From Sphingobacterium chuzhouense (lineage in GTDB: Bacteria > Bacteroidota > Bacteroidia > Sphingobacteriales > Sphingobacteriaceae), in assembly GCF_014692525.1 (NCBI RefSeq), contig NZ_JACNYL010000003.1:908737-972736 (forward strand): DNA of 64,000 bases, written 5' to 3'. The position numbers were made by a program, and so were the translations under genes. The notes below the pieces were generated by a model. It was not told where the DNA came from and made no database searches. It was given only the letters and a program-made list of their open reading frames with translations. The stretch's first letter is position 1, and every line of letters starts with the position of its first letter. Positions 17,550 to 26,708 of the stretch are shown in pieces.

Positions 17550-18428
17550 TTATTTTATCGCCTCACTCACCTCAATAGGTAAATCAGACTCCAACACCGT
17601 AGCGCCGTCGTTAAATACCGCACGATATTTCTCTGCCCGCTCTTCTTTTGTTGGTAGCTTATCATACGTTGGCGCAGTCGATATCATGCACATCACACCT
17701 TTGGATTTAAAGAATTCATACATCGTCTGGTTAGCTTCTTTTATTTCAGGTCCGATATAGACAATCATTCTATCATAGGGCAATCTGGAAGCTTTAAATT
17801 CCTCCAAAGCCTTTTTATCCTTTATGTGCATAGATAGGTATTGATTGGGATTTTTGTCTAAATAAAATCTCGCTTGTTCTACGTTATGCACCGTAACCCA
17901 TACCCATTTATAGGCATTATGCTTTCGAATTATTTCAGCTGTTACCTCCAAAGGCAAATCTTTTTTATCTAGATTGAGGACGGTCTTTCCTTTCGCCCAC
18001 TTAATCATTTCGTCTAACGTGTTGATACGATATTTAGTGGGATTACCCTGACGGTCTTTCAACCGTAATTTTTTAAGTTCTTTCCAAGTATAATCAGCAA
18101 CTTTCCCGGTCCCTGTCGTAGTGCGATCTAAGGTTGCATCATGCACCATAATCGGCACACCGTCTTTGGACAAACGTGGATCTATCTCGAAAATAGCGGG
18201 AGTATATTTCAACACCTCCTTCATAGCGGCCACGGAGTTTTCAGGAAGTCCCCTCTCCATTGTTCCACGATGACCACTAATAATTTTTTTGCCGGGCGCA
18301 TACTTAAAGTACGAGTACATCTCCTCTACATTGCTAAAATTCAGTTTATGGAGTTTCTGTGCTGTTACAGAAGAGGCAGTTAATATACATAAGAAGCAGA
18401 GCGCAATAGGATGTAGAATGGTTTTCAT
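17550..18428 (-). CDS. Exported glycerophosphodiester phosphodiesterase family protein
   Basis: 292 residues. A signal peptide (1-23, ending SVTAQ) is followed by a GDPD TIM-barrel: SGHRGTMERGLPENS with the catalytic His and the Glu-Asn-Ser, EIDPRLSKDGVPIMVHD with the metal-binding Glu and Asp and the second catalytic His, then LDRTTTGTG. All key residues of the UgpQ/GlpQ type are present. It would hydrolyse glycerophosphodiesters (deacylated phospholipids, teichoic-type polymers) to glycerol-3-phosphate and an alcohol in the periplasm. It follows the phosphatase gene after 93 bp that include a hairpin, and precedes rbsK by 167 bp. Confidence 0.92.
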   Translation of the reverse strand: MKTILHPIALCFLCILTASSVTAQKLHKLNFSNVEEMYSYFKYAPGKKIISGHRGTMERGLPENSVAAMKEVLKYTPAIFEIDPRLSKDGVPIMVHDATLDRTTTGTGKVADYTWKELKKLRLKDRQGNPTKYRINTLDEMIKWAKGKTVLNLDKKDLPLEVTAEIIRKHNAYKWVWVTVHNVEQARFYLDKNPNQYLSMHIKDKKALEEFKASRLPYDRMIVYIGPEIKEANQTMYEFFKSKGVMCMISTAPTYDKLPTKEERAEKYRAVFNDGATVLESDLPIEVSEAIK

Positions 18429-18455
18429 CTAATTATTTTTCTTTTATTTGTTGAT

Positions 18456-18481
18456 GAGAGCTCTCCCGACAATGTTGGGAT
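18456..18481. other. Hairpins between phosphatase and glycerophosphodiesterase genes
   Basis: GAGAGCTCTC (18456-18465) is a perfect 10-bp palindrome. Overlapping its end, TCCCGAC...GTTGGGA (18464-18480) forms a 7-bp stem with one G-U pair. Neither has a U-tract, so they may be an RNA-processing or attenuation site inside the operon rather than a terminator. Confidence 0.4.
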
Positions 18482-18521
18482 CGGTTTCATAATAAATTTG
18501 TTAATGGATAAACCTATTTAT

Positions 18522-19118
18522 TTAAGCGTTTAATTTTAGCAATTGGCAACCTTGATGTTGTGATAAAGTAAGTAATGTCAGTGCCGAATTTTCTTGAACC
18601 AAGCGTCTATAGTTTTTTAACGGCATCCCTAATTGGCTCGCTAAAAACAATCGGTTCACTCCATTATGCCCAATGACCAAAACGGTTTTACCACTATATC
18701 TCTCTATCAAATCGTCATAGAAGGATTGCAGTCGAGAAATCACCTGCATAGCGGTTTCTCCAGTTCTTCCTGCTGCGAACCGTTCAGGTGCTGCCATCCA
18801 GTTTGCCCAAGATTCCGGGTCTTTTGTTTGAAATTCATCCGGACGTAAACCTTCCCATTCCCCAAAGTCAACCTCTATCAAACGGTCATCAACTAAAACT
18901 TTTTTGGCATTACCTGAGGCAATCTCCGCCGTTTTTCGGGCTCTTTGCAATGAAGAAGAATAAACGGCATCAAAACAGTATTCTTCTAACAATTCATACA
19001 TTTTCTTCGCTTGGGAAATTCCCTTTGCCGTTAGTTCAACATCCGTTCGACCACAGTATCTGTTTCCGTCGGCATTGAATGATGTTTCGCCATGTCTGAG
19101 CAAACAAATTGTAACCAT
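18522..19118 (-). CDS. Histidine phosphatase family protein
   Basis: 198 residues. The phosphohistidine motif CLLRHGETSFNADGNRYCG (Arg-His-Gly near 7-9), the SSLQRARKTAE motif, the acid-containing EVDFGEWEG and the second His in VIGHNGVNR are all present, so this is an active-type branch 1 histidine phosphatase of the PhoE/CobC size class. It is likely a small-molecule phosphatase acting on a sugar or polyol phosphate. Its ATG directly abuts the TAG stop of the FGGY kinase (TAGATG), which points to translational coupling and a role in the same pathway. Confidence 0.9.
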   Translation of the reverse strand: MVTICLLRHGETSFNADGNRYCGRTDVELTAKGISQAKKMYELLEEYCFDAVYSSSLQRARKTAEIASGNAKKVLVDDRLIEVDFGEWEGLRPDEFQTKDPESWANWMAAPERFAAGRTGETAMQVISRLQSFYDDLIERYSGKTVLVIGHNGVNRLFLASQLGMPLKNYRRLVQENSALTLLTLSQHQGCQLLKLNA

Positions 19119-20552
19119 CTATAAATAATTTAATGTCTTAAGTTCCTCTTTGAATTGTTGATATTGTGTTTCATACTGAGCCACTAGTTCCATATCAGGA
19201 AAAATCTCCTTTTCCATAATGGTCATGTGGGAAACTGCTTCCGTGACGGATGAATAATAGGTCTTTGAAGCTGCCATGATTGCTGCACCTAATGCACCGC
19301 TTGCGGCTTTACATTTATAGATAGGTACGTTCAATACAGCAGCTCTTATCTTTAACCATACCTCACTATTGCTACCACCTCCGGCAGCATACACCGCAGC
19401 AACTTTCTCACCGGATAGTTCTTCAATAATTTCATAGGCAAGCCGCTCAATACAAGCTACGCCTTCTAAGTTCGCAGCATACAATTCTGATTTAGATACT
19501 TGTTCCGGCGCAATCGCCCGTGCTTGTGGTGCCATTAGCGGATAGCGTTCGCCCTCTTGCAGCAACGGCCAGGCAATTTTACCCGTGGGTATCAATTTCT
19601 CCGCCGCTCGGTTCCATTGTAATATATCCGAAGAAAAATCAACGGTAATCCAATCTGCACCCGTATTGCTTGCACCACCCGGCATCCAATACCCTTCGGG
19701 GTGTCGATGGCTATATAACCGTCCCAAAGGGTCAATTACTTGGTTTCGTGTTACACCTTTAATGACTAACGTAGTACCGATAGTCGTATTCCAATCGCCC
19801 GGCTTAACCGCACCAGATGCCACCTGACTCGCGCAACCGTCTGTCATCCCAACGACTACCTTTATCTTTTTGAGTCCCCAACGGGTAGCTAAACCTTCTT
19901 GCAACAGTCCAACCACCGTACCCGATGGAACCACTTTCTGCAGCCATTCTTTTTTCAACCCCAATTCATCGATTATATACGTCGGCCATTTTAAATCGGC
20001 GACATCATACCCCGATTTCAATGCATTCGTATAATCTGTTGTGTTATAAATATTAGATAATTTGCCTACTATATAATCCGATGCGTGGATCCATAGGGCA
20101 ATACGACCTCTCTGTTCGGGATAACGCTCCATAAACCAGAGTATCTTACTGATACCGCTGGAGGCATTAAATCCGGTATAACCATCTTTCACGTGTCTCA
20201 AGGCTATTTTCTGAATACGTTTTCCTTGTTCAGCAGACCTTCCATCGCTATACATAATAGCATTATGAAGCGGCTGGTTATTTACGTCCAAAGGAATAAC
20301 CGTACCGGACGTCGAGGTAACGGATACAGCCTGTATGGCTGACTTATCAAAATCTGCTGACAGTCCATTCAAGATTTCGTCAAGAAGCTTCTCACAAGCA
20401 TTCCACCAGATGGTAGGTGACTGCTCTTCCCGCGAACGCTCATCTAACACAAAAGAACGGGAAGCAGAAGCGACTAACATCCCCTGCTGATCAACAAGAA
20501 TAACCCTTGCTCCTTGTGTTCCAATATCTATCCCTATAAAGTATACTTGCAT
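19119..20552 (-). CDS. FGGY-family carbohydrate kinase (xylulokinase-like)
   Basis: 477 residues from the ATG at 20552, which starts one base after the upstream gene's stop (TAA-C-ATG) and gives the family start MQVYFIGIDIGTQGARVIL. Phosphate loop GIDIGTQGAR, catalytic Asp in GMTDGCASQ near 240, phosphate-2 IGTTLVIKG, and the adenosine motif AAGGGSNSEVWLKI with KAASGALGAAIMA near the C-terminus. It phosphorylates a ketose, alditol or related sugar; the closest general type is xylulokinase. It forms a coupled block with another FGGY kinase, a dehydrogenase and a phosphatase. Confidence 0.88.
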   Translation of the reverse strand: MQVYFIGIDIGTQGARVILVDQQGMLVASASRSFVLDERSREEQSPTIWWNACEKLLDEILNGLSADFDKSAIQAVSVTSTSGTVIPLDVNNQPLHNAIMYSDGRSAEQGKRIQKIALRHVKDGYTGFNASSGISKILWFMERYPEQRGRIALWIHASDYIVGKLSNIYNTTDYTNALKSGYDVADLKWPTYIIDELGLKKEWLQKVVPSGTVVGLLQEGLATRWGLKKIKVVVGMTDGCASQVASGAVKPGDWNTTIGTTLVIKGVTRNQVIDPLGRLYSHRHPEGYWMPGGASNTGADWITVDFSSDILQWNRAAEKLIPTGKIAWPLLQEGERYPLMAPQARAIAPEQVSKSELYAANLEGVACIERLAYEIIEELSGEKVAAVYAAGGGSNSEVWLKIRAAVLNVPIYKCKAASGALGAAIMAASKTYYSSVTEAVSHMTIMEKEIFPDMELVAQYETQYQQFKEELKTLNYL

Positions 20553-20553
20553 G

Positions 20554-22002
20554 TTAGGATATGAGTTGTTTAAAGGTTTTACGGGCATTCTTCCACTCTA
20601 CATATAGCTGTTCAAATTGCTCATGGTTTTCCGGAAATGTTTCATCCAGCAACACCGGTGTTGCATTATCTGTTCCAAGCGCATCATTACAGACAAAAAC
20701 ACCACCCAAAACAGATGCCTGCCGATATGTTGCCCGAATCCGAATGCTTTTACCAAGTAAGTTCGCCAAAAACTGTCGTAGCTTTTTACTTTCTATTCCA
20801 CCGCCACATGCCCAGATATAGCTTTCCTTATGTTGCGAAACATCGCACAGAAATTTGTAGTTCTCATAAATAGAACAGGCAATATCCCATAAAATAGAAA
20901 ATACGAAACTCCCTCGCGTAAGCTGATGTGAGACAGGTGCATTAAAAATAAATCCGCCCTTCGTCAGTGGTTCATCTTCATCGGCAATCAACGATCCCAA
21001 AGACGCTACACACTGGGAATAACTCGTATTGTCCAATTCCCGTTCAATCACATCATAACCTTCATTCGGGTAAAAAATCTCTTTTAAACGTTGATAGTTC
21101 AAGCCCGTAACACCAGCATTAGCCTCTAAAATAAAATGTGATTCATCAATGTGCCTACTTGTCCACGTACGTTGATGGTTGTCTTTAACATACCGTTCCA
21201 CCATCTTAATGATAGGTGTCGTTGTCCCCGAGACGATAACAACATCATTTGTCGATGGCTCCATGCTGCGTATGGCCAACTGTGTATCTCCACCACCTAC
21301 TACGACAGCAGCTTCTGCTGAGATGTGCAGTATCTGAGAGACGTCTGAAAGTACTTTTCCCAATACCGTTCCGGATTGTTTCAATGTTGGGAAAATATCA
21401 TTGGGAATGTCAAACAACGCAATGAGTTCTGTAGACCACTTTTTCCGCTCAACATCATACAACAATGTTTCGGATGCCTGTGAATGCTCATAACAGGTAA
21501 TGCCTGAAAACTTAAACTGTATCCAATCACTAATACTCATAAAACAGGCCGTCCTTTCAAACAAATCGGGATATATATTACGGAGACCTATCAATTTATA
21601 TACAGAAAATAGGGACGTCGGATAACGTCCTGACAGTTCGTAAACCAGATCCTTTTGGGTCAGCTCTTTCTCCCACTTGCGACCGCGATGATCGATATTG
21701 GGCATGCCCAAGAGGGATAATCCTTCTCTATCGACCACAACAATTCCCTCACGCTGGCTCGTGGATGTGATTGCCTTAATAAGGACTTCTCCTGCATCCG
21801 ACAACGCCTCCGCTGCCAACTTTAAGATCTGCTGCCATAACGCTTCTGGGTTAAAATAAATGGATTCCTCATAATTAGCATCGGCATGGTACTGTACATT
21901 TTCTCTTTTTATGGCCAGTATATCACCTGCTGGCGTTGCTACGCCCACCCTTGCATTACCAGTACCTATATCGACGATTAAATACGCTTCTTTTTGTGCC
22001 AT
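20554..22002 (-). CDS. FGGY-family carbohydrate kinase, divergent (LsrK/gluconokinase-like)
   Basis: 482 residues. N-terminal IVDIGTGNARVGVATPAGD, SQREGIVVVD, the catalytic-Asp motif VGGGDTQLAI near 240, phosphate-2 SGTTTPIIK, and the C-terminal WACGGGIESKKLRQFLANLLG. The sequence differs clearly from the kinase it precedes, so this is not a recent duplication. The general form recalls autoinducer-2 kinase LsrK and gluconokinases, but the substrate is not evident. It starts two bases after the dehydrogenase stop (TGA-CT-ATG) and its own stop is one base before the next kinase. Confidence 0.85.
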   Translation of the reverse strand: MAQKEAYLIVDIGTGNARVGVATPAGDILAIKRENVQYHADANYEESIYFNPEALWQQILKLAAEALSDAGEVLIKAITSTSQREGIVVVDREGLSLLGMPNIDHRGRKWEKELTQKDLVYELSGRYPTSLFSVYKLIGLRNIYPDLFERTACFMSISDWIQFKFSGITCYEHSQASETLLYDVERKKWSTELIALFDIPNDIFPTLKQSGTVLGKVLSDVSQILHISAEAAVVVGGGDTQLAIRSMEPSTNDVVIVSGTTTPIIKMVERYVKDNHQRTWTSRHIDESHFILEANAGVTGLNYQRLKEIFYPNEGYDVIERELDNTSYSQCVASLGSLIADEDEPLTKGGFIFNAPVSHQLTRGSFVFSILWDIACSIYENYKFLCDVSQHKESYIWACGGGIESKKLRQFLANLLGKSIRIRATYRQASVLGGVFVCNDALGTDNATPVLLDETFPENHEQFEQLYVEWKNARKTFKQLIS

Positions 22003-22004
22003 AG

Positions 22005-23018
22005 TCAGTTTGTTGTTTGTTTTTCTAAAACCGCTTTATTTACGAGCTGTTTGATAGTTTTATCGCCCTCATGAAAAAATGCTCGCAAATTGTTGTTCAT
22101 AATAAAAGCGTGGTGATCTTCCACCTCATGGGTCGCTCCGGCAATATGAGGTGTTGCCAATACATTTTTGTGATGAATCATCTTGTAATCTATCTCATCG
22201 GGAGGTTCATGATAAAACACATCCAATACAGCTCCACGAATCTGCTCTGCTTCTAACAACCCCAAAAGATCTTCTCGATTTACTACAGTTGCGCGCGCGG
22301 TATTCACAAAAATGGCGTCTTTCTTTAATAAGGAAAGATATTTTTTATCAATCATACCTTGAGTTTCTGCAGTAACCGGCAAATGGATTCCGACCACATC
22401 ACAAACAGAAAACAATTCGTCTAGACCCACTTTTTTATATACTGGATTAGGATCCTCGTAATAAGGGTCAAAGTATAAAACCTCTGTTGGAAAATTTAAC
22501 AACATTCGTGCAGTATACTGTCCTACAGCTCCAAATCCGACCATTCCAACTTTTTTACCCGCCAACTCATTTCCTTTAAACTGTAGATACGAGGTATGCG
22601 CCCCCTCGCCCCAATTCTTGCCCTCTAGCCAATCAATTGCTGGCAATGTATTTCGCATAAGCGTAATCACATTAGCAATAAACATCTCGGCCACCGCCTG
22701 TGCATTTCTTGCCGGTGTATTGAAAACCGGAATCCCTAGCTCAGTAGCTACGTCCAAATCGATGTTGGAAGGTGTGCCTCGGCAGATACCTACAAATTTT
22801 AGCTGTGGATTAGCACGTAAAACATCTGCTGTAATTTCATCATGTTCGGATATCAATGCGTCTGCTTTTGTTTCTTCCAATAACACTTTCAATTCCGTTG
22901 GATTATATGCCCGCCCATGGGGCTTCCATGACCTATAGATGACTTCATCAAATAACCCCTCTAGTTCTCTCAACGCCTTTTCATTCTCATAAGGCGCTGT
23001 AAGTAATACTTTCATCAT
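22005..23018 (-). CDS. D-isomer-specific 2-hydroxyacid dehydrogenase
   Basis: 337 residues. NAD(P)-dependent oxidoreductase with the Rossmann motif VGMVGFGAVGQYTARMLL followed by an Asp 18 residues on (YFDPYYED), which favours NAD+. The catalytic set is complete: Arg in FVNTARATVV, Glu in YHEPPDE, His in TPHIAGATHE. The family interconverts 2-hydroxy and 2-keto acids such as glycerate, phosphoglycerate or erythronate phosphate. It is the first of four tightly coupled genes with the two FGGY kinases and the phosphatase, 27 bp after the polyol permease gene. Confidence 0.9.
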   Translation of the reverse strand: MMKVLLTAPYENEKALRELEGLFDEVIYRSWKPHGRAYNPTELKVLLEETKADALISEHDEITADVLRANPQLKFVGICRGTPSNIDLDVATELGIPVFNTPARNAQAVAEMFIANVITLMRNTLPAIDWLEGKNWGEGAHTSYLQFKGNELAGKKVGMVGFGAVGQYTARMLLNFPTEVLYFDPYYEDPNPVYKKVGLDELFSVCDVVGIHLPVTAETQGMIDKKYLSLLKKDAIFVNTARATVVNREDLLGLLEAEQIRGAVLDVFYHEPPDEIDYKMIHHKNVLATPHIAGATHEVEDHHAFIMNNNLRAFFHEGDKTIKQLVNKAVLEKQTTN

Positions 23019-23045
23019 TATTCGCTAGTGTTTAATCTTATTATT

Positions 23046-24296
23046 TTATATAATTTCTTTGATTTCTTTCAATTCCGCTATTTTATCTATGGTGATAAAT
23101 TTGGTCAAGACCGCGCTCAATACATAAAGCCCCGCCAATACCCAGATGACGCCTGCACTACCTATCGTACCAATCAGCACACCGACCAGTGCCGGTCCTA
23201 CAAATACAGGGAGACCAGCGCCTAAATTCAAAATAGCCATTGCCGCTCCCTTATCTTCCTTGACCAATGAAGGTACCAAAGCCGATAAAGGCACATAGCC
23301 AGCCAACAGCGCACCCCATGCTACACCTGCCGCCATAACTGCCCAGTAACTGCCACCAAACCATATCGGTGAATAATAAAATAAAATAGTGGTGATAGCA
23401 CAGCCTACGCCACCAAACCACATGATCGTGTTCTGCCAGCCCATCCGATCGCCTACAAAACCAAAAATCAAATTGAAGATGATGTTACTTGTGAAAATCG
23501 TTCCCCATATTTGCAGCCATTCTTTTGTGGTAAAGCCATGTTCTGCCATATACAAAGGAAGAAATACTGGAAAAGCAAACTGTGCTGTTGTATTGATTAC
23601 ACGCACAATCCCGCCCAGCAATACCTTAGGTTCTTTTTTAACAATGGTAAGTCCATTGGCTAATTCTTTCCATTTCGACCCTTTGGAAGCTTTTGTTTCG
23701 AATTTATCTTTATTGAGCACCAAAGCGAAAAATGCTCCTATCAAAACCCAAAATATCGAACTCCACAACGTGTTTTCATAACCTAAACGCCCTATTGCCC
23801 AACTAGAATAATAGGCACCAAGCACATTTAATCCTCCTGTGAAAACAAACCAAAACCAACCAACCGCTCTTCCCAACATATTCTGTGGAGTACGATAGGT
23901 AACCCACACCATAAATGAATAGGCAAACAATGGATATCCGAAGCCCCGGATTGCATAAAAAAACAACATCGCCCCATAGTCCAGCTTTGCCATCCCTATA
24001 CCAACAAAACCTATGGTTCCAATAATATAAAGGAGTAAGCCTATAAGCATTGCCTTACGCGGCCCATAACTCTCCGCCAAAACTCCCGAAAACCAAGACG
24101 AAATGGCAATAGTAATACCGTATACGGTAAAGAGGGAAGCCGACTGCTGGATATTCATCCCATGCTCGATGAGATAAGGACTTAACCAGCCTTGCTCTAC
24201 ACCGTCCCCCATCATGAAAATTAAAACACCTAAGTATCCCCAGGTTAAATGCGCAGGTATCCCTGCTTTTTCAGAAATTCTATTATTCACACCCAT
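23046..24296 (-). CDS. MFS transporter, polyol permease type
   Basis: 416 residues, twelve membrane segments. Several blocks match the ribitol/D-arabinitol permeases RbtT and DalT: TWGYLGVLIFMMGDGVEQGW, FYAIRGFGYPLFAYSFMVWV, GGIVRVINTTAQFAFPVFLP and FTTKEWLQIWGTIF. This is a recollection of the family pattern, not a computed match. It would import a polyol with protons. Its place directly before the dehydrogenase and FGGY kinases argues that they metabolise what it carries. Confidence 0.85.
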   Translation of the reverse strand: MGVNNRISEKAGIPAHLTWGYLGVLIFMMGDGVEQGWLSPYLIEHGMNIQQSASLFTVYGITIAISSWFSGVLAESYGPRKAMLIGLLLYIIGTIGFVGIGMAKLDYGAMLFFYAIRGFGYPLFAYSFMVWVTYRTPQNMLGRAVGWFWFVFTGGLNVLGAYYSSWAIGRLGYENTLWSSIFWVLIGAFFALVLNKDKFETKASKGSKWKELANGLTIVKKEPKVLLGGIVRVINTTAQFAFPVFLPLYMAEHGFTTKEWLQIWGTIFTSNIIFNLIFGFVGDRMGWQNTIMWFGGVGCAITTILFYYSPIWFGGSYWAVMAAGVAWGALLAGYVPLSALVPSLVKEDKGAAMAILNLGAGLPVFVGPALVGVLIGTIGSAGVIWVLAGLYVLSAVLTKFITIDKIAELKEIKEII

Positions 24297-24329
24297 GGTT
24301 TATAATTGTGATTAAGTTTGTTCTTCCCA

Positions 24330-25268
24330 TCACCGACTGATAGTCAACGTAGCTTCTACAAAATAGTGATCACTAGGATACCTATCTTTATAGGCATCTC
24401 TAATGATGGAGGATGCAATGGATTTTATTTGTTCACCTTTTGTAAAAATGAAATCAATTTTTTTTCCGATATCTTTTTTTTCGTACTTATCCCCTTTAAA
24501 AAGGTGTACCGTATATCCTGGTTCCCCGTCGCCGTTAATTTCTGTATAGGAGTCTTTCCAGTCGTACTTGAATACACTTTGCACGACAGGCGTCTCGGCA
24601 GAAGCATTAAAATCTCCTACCAGAATTTGCGGAAAATCAGGTGGATATTGAGCAGATTCCTCCAGCACCACTTCTATCTGTTTACGCTTAGCTTCTTTAT
24701 TAACATGATCTAGGTGTAAATTTATTATCCTACATTCTTTCCCAGTAGATTTATCCAATAGACGCACCCACGAAGCATTTCTGGCACGAGCCGAGCCCCA
24801 AGATATACTGCCAGCTACCAGCGGAGTTTCTGACAACCAGTACCCACCTGCAGCCAATAATTCGAAACGCTTTTTTTTGAAAAAAAGAGGATTTTTAGCA
24901 ATGCCGTGATAACCGGTCCTATATCGATCCATTTCGGGCCCGTCAAATCCAATCCCCCAATATTCTTTTAGGTTTTCTTTCAGGTCTAAGAACTGGTTCT
25001 TAAGGACTTCCTGAAAGCCGATCACATCTGCATCTCGCTGCTTTATAATATGCAAACAAGCTTCACGGCGATCGCTCCACCCAACTCCTTTTTTAGCATC
25101 ATCTTCTAGATCTACTCGGATATTACAAGTTAAAATTTTTAAGCTATCCTTTGCAACAGACAGATCTTTTGCTTCCAGTTTTATTCCACCCCAAAAAGGT
25201 AAAACCATAGCCGTTCCCGCATATTGCAGGAACATGCGCCGAGAGTGGTGTAGGTTCTTCTTTTTCAT
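24330..25268 (-). CDS. Tat-exported endonuclease/exonuclease/phosphatase family protein
   Basis: 312 residues. A twin-arginine signal is visible: HHSRRMFLQYAGTAMVLP at about 7-24. The EEP fold follows: KILTCNIRVDL, the metal Glu in VIGFQEVLKN, LHLDHVNKEAKRKQ, ILVGDFNASAETP, KIDFIFTKG and YPSDHYFVEAT. This subtype resembles exported EEP proteins of Bacteroidota that act on phosphodiesters or phosphate esters of unknown nature. Tat export suggests a metal cofactor loaded in the cytoplasm. It starts 4 bp after the FAD oxidoreductase stop and is followed by the polyol permease. Confidence 0.88.
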   Translation of the reverse strand: MKKKNLHHSRRMFLQYAGTAMVLPFWGGIKLEAKDLSVAKDSLKILTCNIRVDLEDDAKKGVGWSDRREACLHIIKQRDADVIGFQEVLKNQFLDLKENLKEYWGIGFDGPEMDRYRTGYHGIAKNPLFFKKKRFELLAAGGYWLSETPLVAGSISWGSARARNASWVRLLDKSTGKECRIINLHLDHVNKEAKRKQIEVVLEESAQYPPDFPQILVGDFNASAETPVVQSVFKYDWKDSYTEINGDGEPGYTVHLFKGDKYEKKDIGKKIDFIFTKGEQIKSIASSIIRDAYKDRYPSDHYFVEATLTISR

Positions 25269-25272
25269 GCTA

Positions 25273-26676
25273 TTACCCTATTATTTTTTCTTCTTCCCCC
25301 AAATAAGCACCATGCTTCAACAATTCCGCTCGCAATTCCTCTACGTCAATGCCCCCCGGTGTAGCCTGATGTTTGACCGCTAATTTGGCCGCTCTACCCG
25401 CTGCTTCTCCCATCGCCATACAAGGAGCCATGACACGTATAGCCGACATCGCTTCATGTGTAGTCGAAATTGAACGACCCGCCACCAATAGGTTCTTCAC
25501 CTTTTGAGGCACCAGACTACGGTAAGGGATATCATAACTATCTCCGCACCAAGTTAATGTACAGTCTCCTCCTTCAGGATGATGAATATCTAAAGGATAA
25601 CTAGCAACTGCTATGGCATCTTCAAAACGGCGTTGACTCAATAAATCCTCTGCTGTCAACACATAATTACCTACAATTCTTCTAGTTTCACGTACACCTA
25701 AAAAGGGAGCCATTTTTGTAAAGACAGCCTTCTCGAATCCAGGTACAAATCCTTTAAGGTAGCGTTGGATTTCCTGTACCTGTCGACGCCCTTCCATTTC
25801 TCCAAAGGTGAGACTCTCCGGATTGGTACCATCTACACCATTAACTCGAGACATATTTACCCAAATCTCCCCTTCCCGTAATCCTGTAATCAAGATGGTA
25901 CGTTCTACCGGCAAATTAAGGCCTGCCTCCCGCGCCTTTTGCATAACACTACGCAACCCTACAACGATAAACTGATTGTTTTGACCAAAATATTCGGCAG
26001 GAATAAAATCGGTTAAATAAGTACGTGGCTCTTCAACAATACTCATACGTAGCTTCTCGGTATCTACCCCTCCCATACAAAACATTAACGTTGGTGGCTG
26101 TACCCCCCCCGATTCATTGCCTTGATCGCATTCTACACCGGCTCGGAAGGCTACATCAGCGTCTCCCGTACAGTCAATAATCGTTTTTGCTAAAATCACT
26201 TCTCTACCAGATTTGCTTTCGATAATAACACCCTTTAATTCGTCTCCCTCCATGACCACTCCAGCAGAAAAAACGTAGAGCAACACCTTAACCCCCGCCT
26301 CCTCCAATACTTTTAGCCCTATATTTTTTACTGCTTCCGGTTCTACCAATGTCAAACTCATATGCAACGGACACGGTCTATGTTCAGATGCTGCATCTAC
26401 TTCCTTCAGCCGGTCAATAAATCGCTGGGGCAATCCCTTAATAATCTGGTTTCCTTTTTGTCCCAAAAAACCCAAGATAGGCAAACCGATGGTCATATTT
26501 CCGCCTACAAAACTTCGGTTATCTATTAAAGCTACACGCACACCTTCTCCAGAAGCTGCTTGCGCAGCTATTATACCTGCAGGTCCTCCACCTACAACTA
26601 ATACGTCTACTTCCATTCTCACCGGTGTTTGCCTCGCCGGCTCCATGATTGTTTTTAGCTTTTCCATATTATACAT
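25273..26676 (-). CDS. FAD-dependent oxidoreductase (FAD_oxidored family)
   Basis: 467 residues. The dinucleotide-binding motif VDVLVVGGGPAGIIAAQAA is near 24-42, followed by the FAD_oxidored pattern (SFVGGNMTIGLPILGF), TIIDCTGDADVAFRAG in the middle and NLLVAGRSISTTHEAMSAIR near the C-terminus. Such proteins are often loosely labelled xanthan lyase or glucose-inhibited-division-like. The reaction is unknown; oxidation of a polyol or sugar derivative would fit its neighbours. Start at 26676; an ATG three codons in is equally possible. Cytoplasmic by the lack of a signal. Confidence 0.83.
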   Translation of the reverse strand: MYNMEKLKTIMEPARQTPVRMEVDVLVVGGGPAGIIAAQAASGEGVRVALIDNRSFVGGNMTIGLPILGFLGQKGNQIIKGLPQRFIDRLKEVDAASEHRPCPLHMSLTLVEPEAVKNIGLKVLEEAGVKVLLYVFSAGVVMEGDELKGVIIESKSGREVILAKTIIDCTGDADVAFRAGVECDQGNESGGVQPPTLMFCMGGVDTEKLRMSIVEEPRTYLTDFIPAEYFGQNNQFIVVGLRSVMQKAREAGLNLPVERTILITGLREGEIWVNMSRVNGVDGTNPESLTFGEMEGRRQVQEIQRYLKGFVPGFEKAVFTKMAPFLGVRETRRIVGNYVLTAEDLLSQRRFEDAIAVASYPLDIHHPEGGDCTLTWCGDSYDIPYRSLVPQKVKNLLVAGRSISTTHEAMSAIRVMAPCMAMGEAAGRAAKLAVKHQATPGGIDVEELRAELLKHGAYLGEEEKIIG

Positions 26677-26708
26677 TTATTATGCTATCTATTAGGTTTT
26701 TATTTCAA

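Noticed and set aside
23389..23781. 130-codon open frame on the plus strand
   Set aside because: Antisense to the polyol-type MFS transporter, which has clear family motifs over the whole stretch.
24318..24713. 131-codon open frame on the plus strand
   Set aside because: Antisense to the Tat-exported EEP gene; no domain and a Phe-rich composition typical of a shadow frame.
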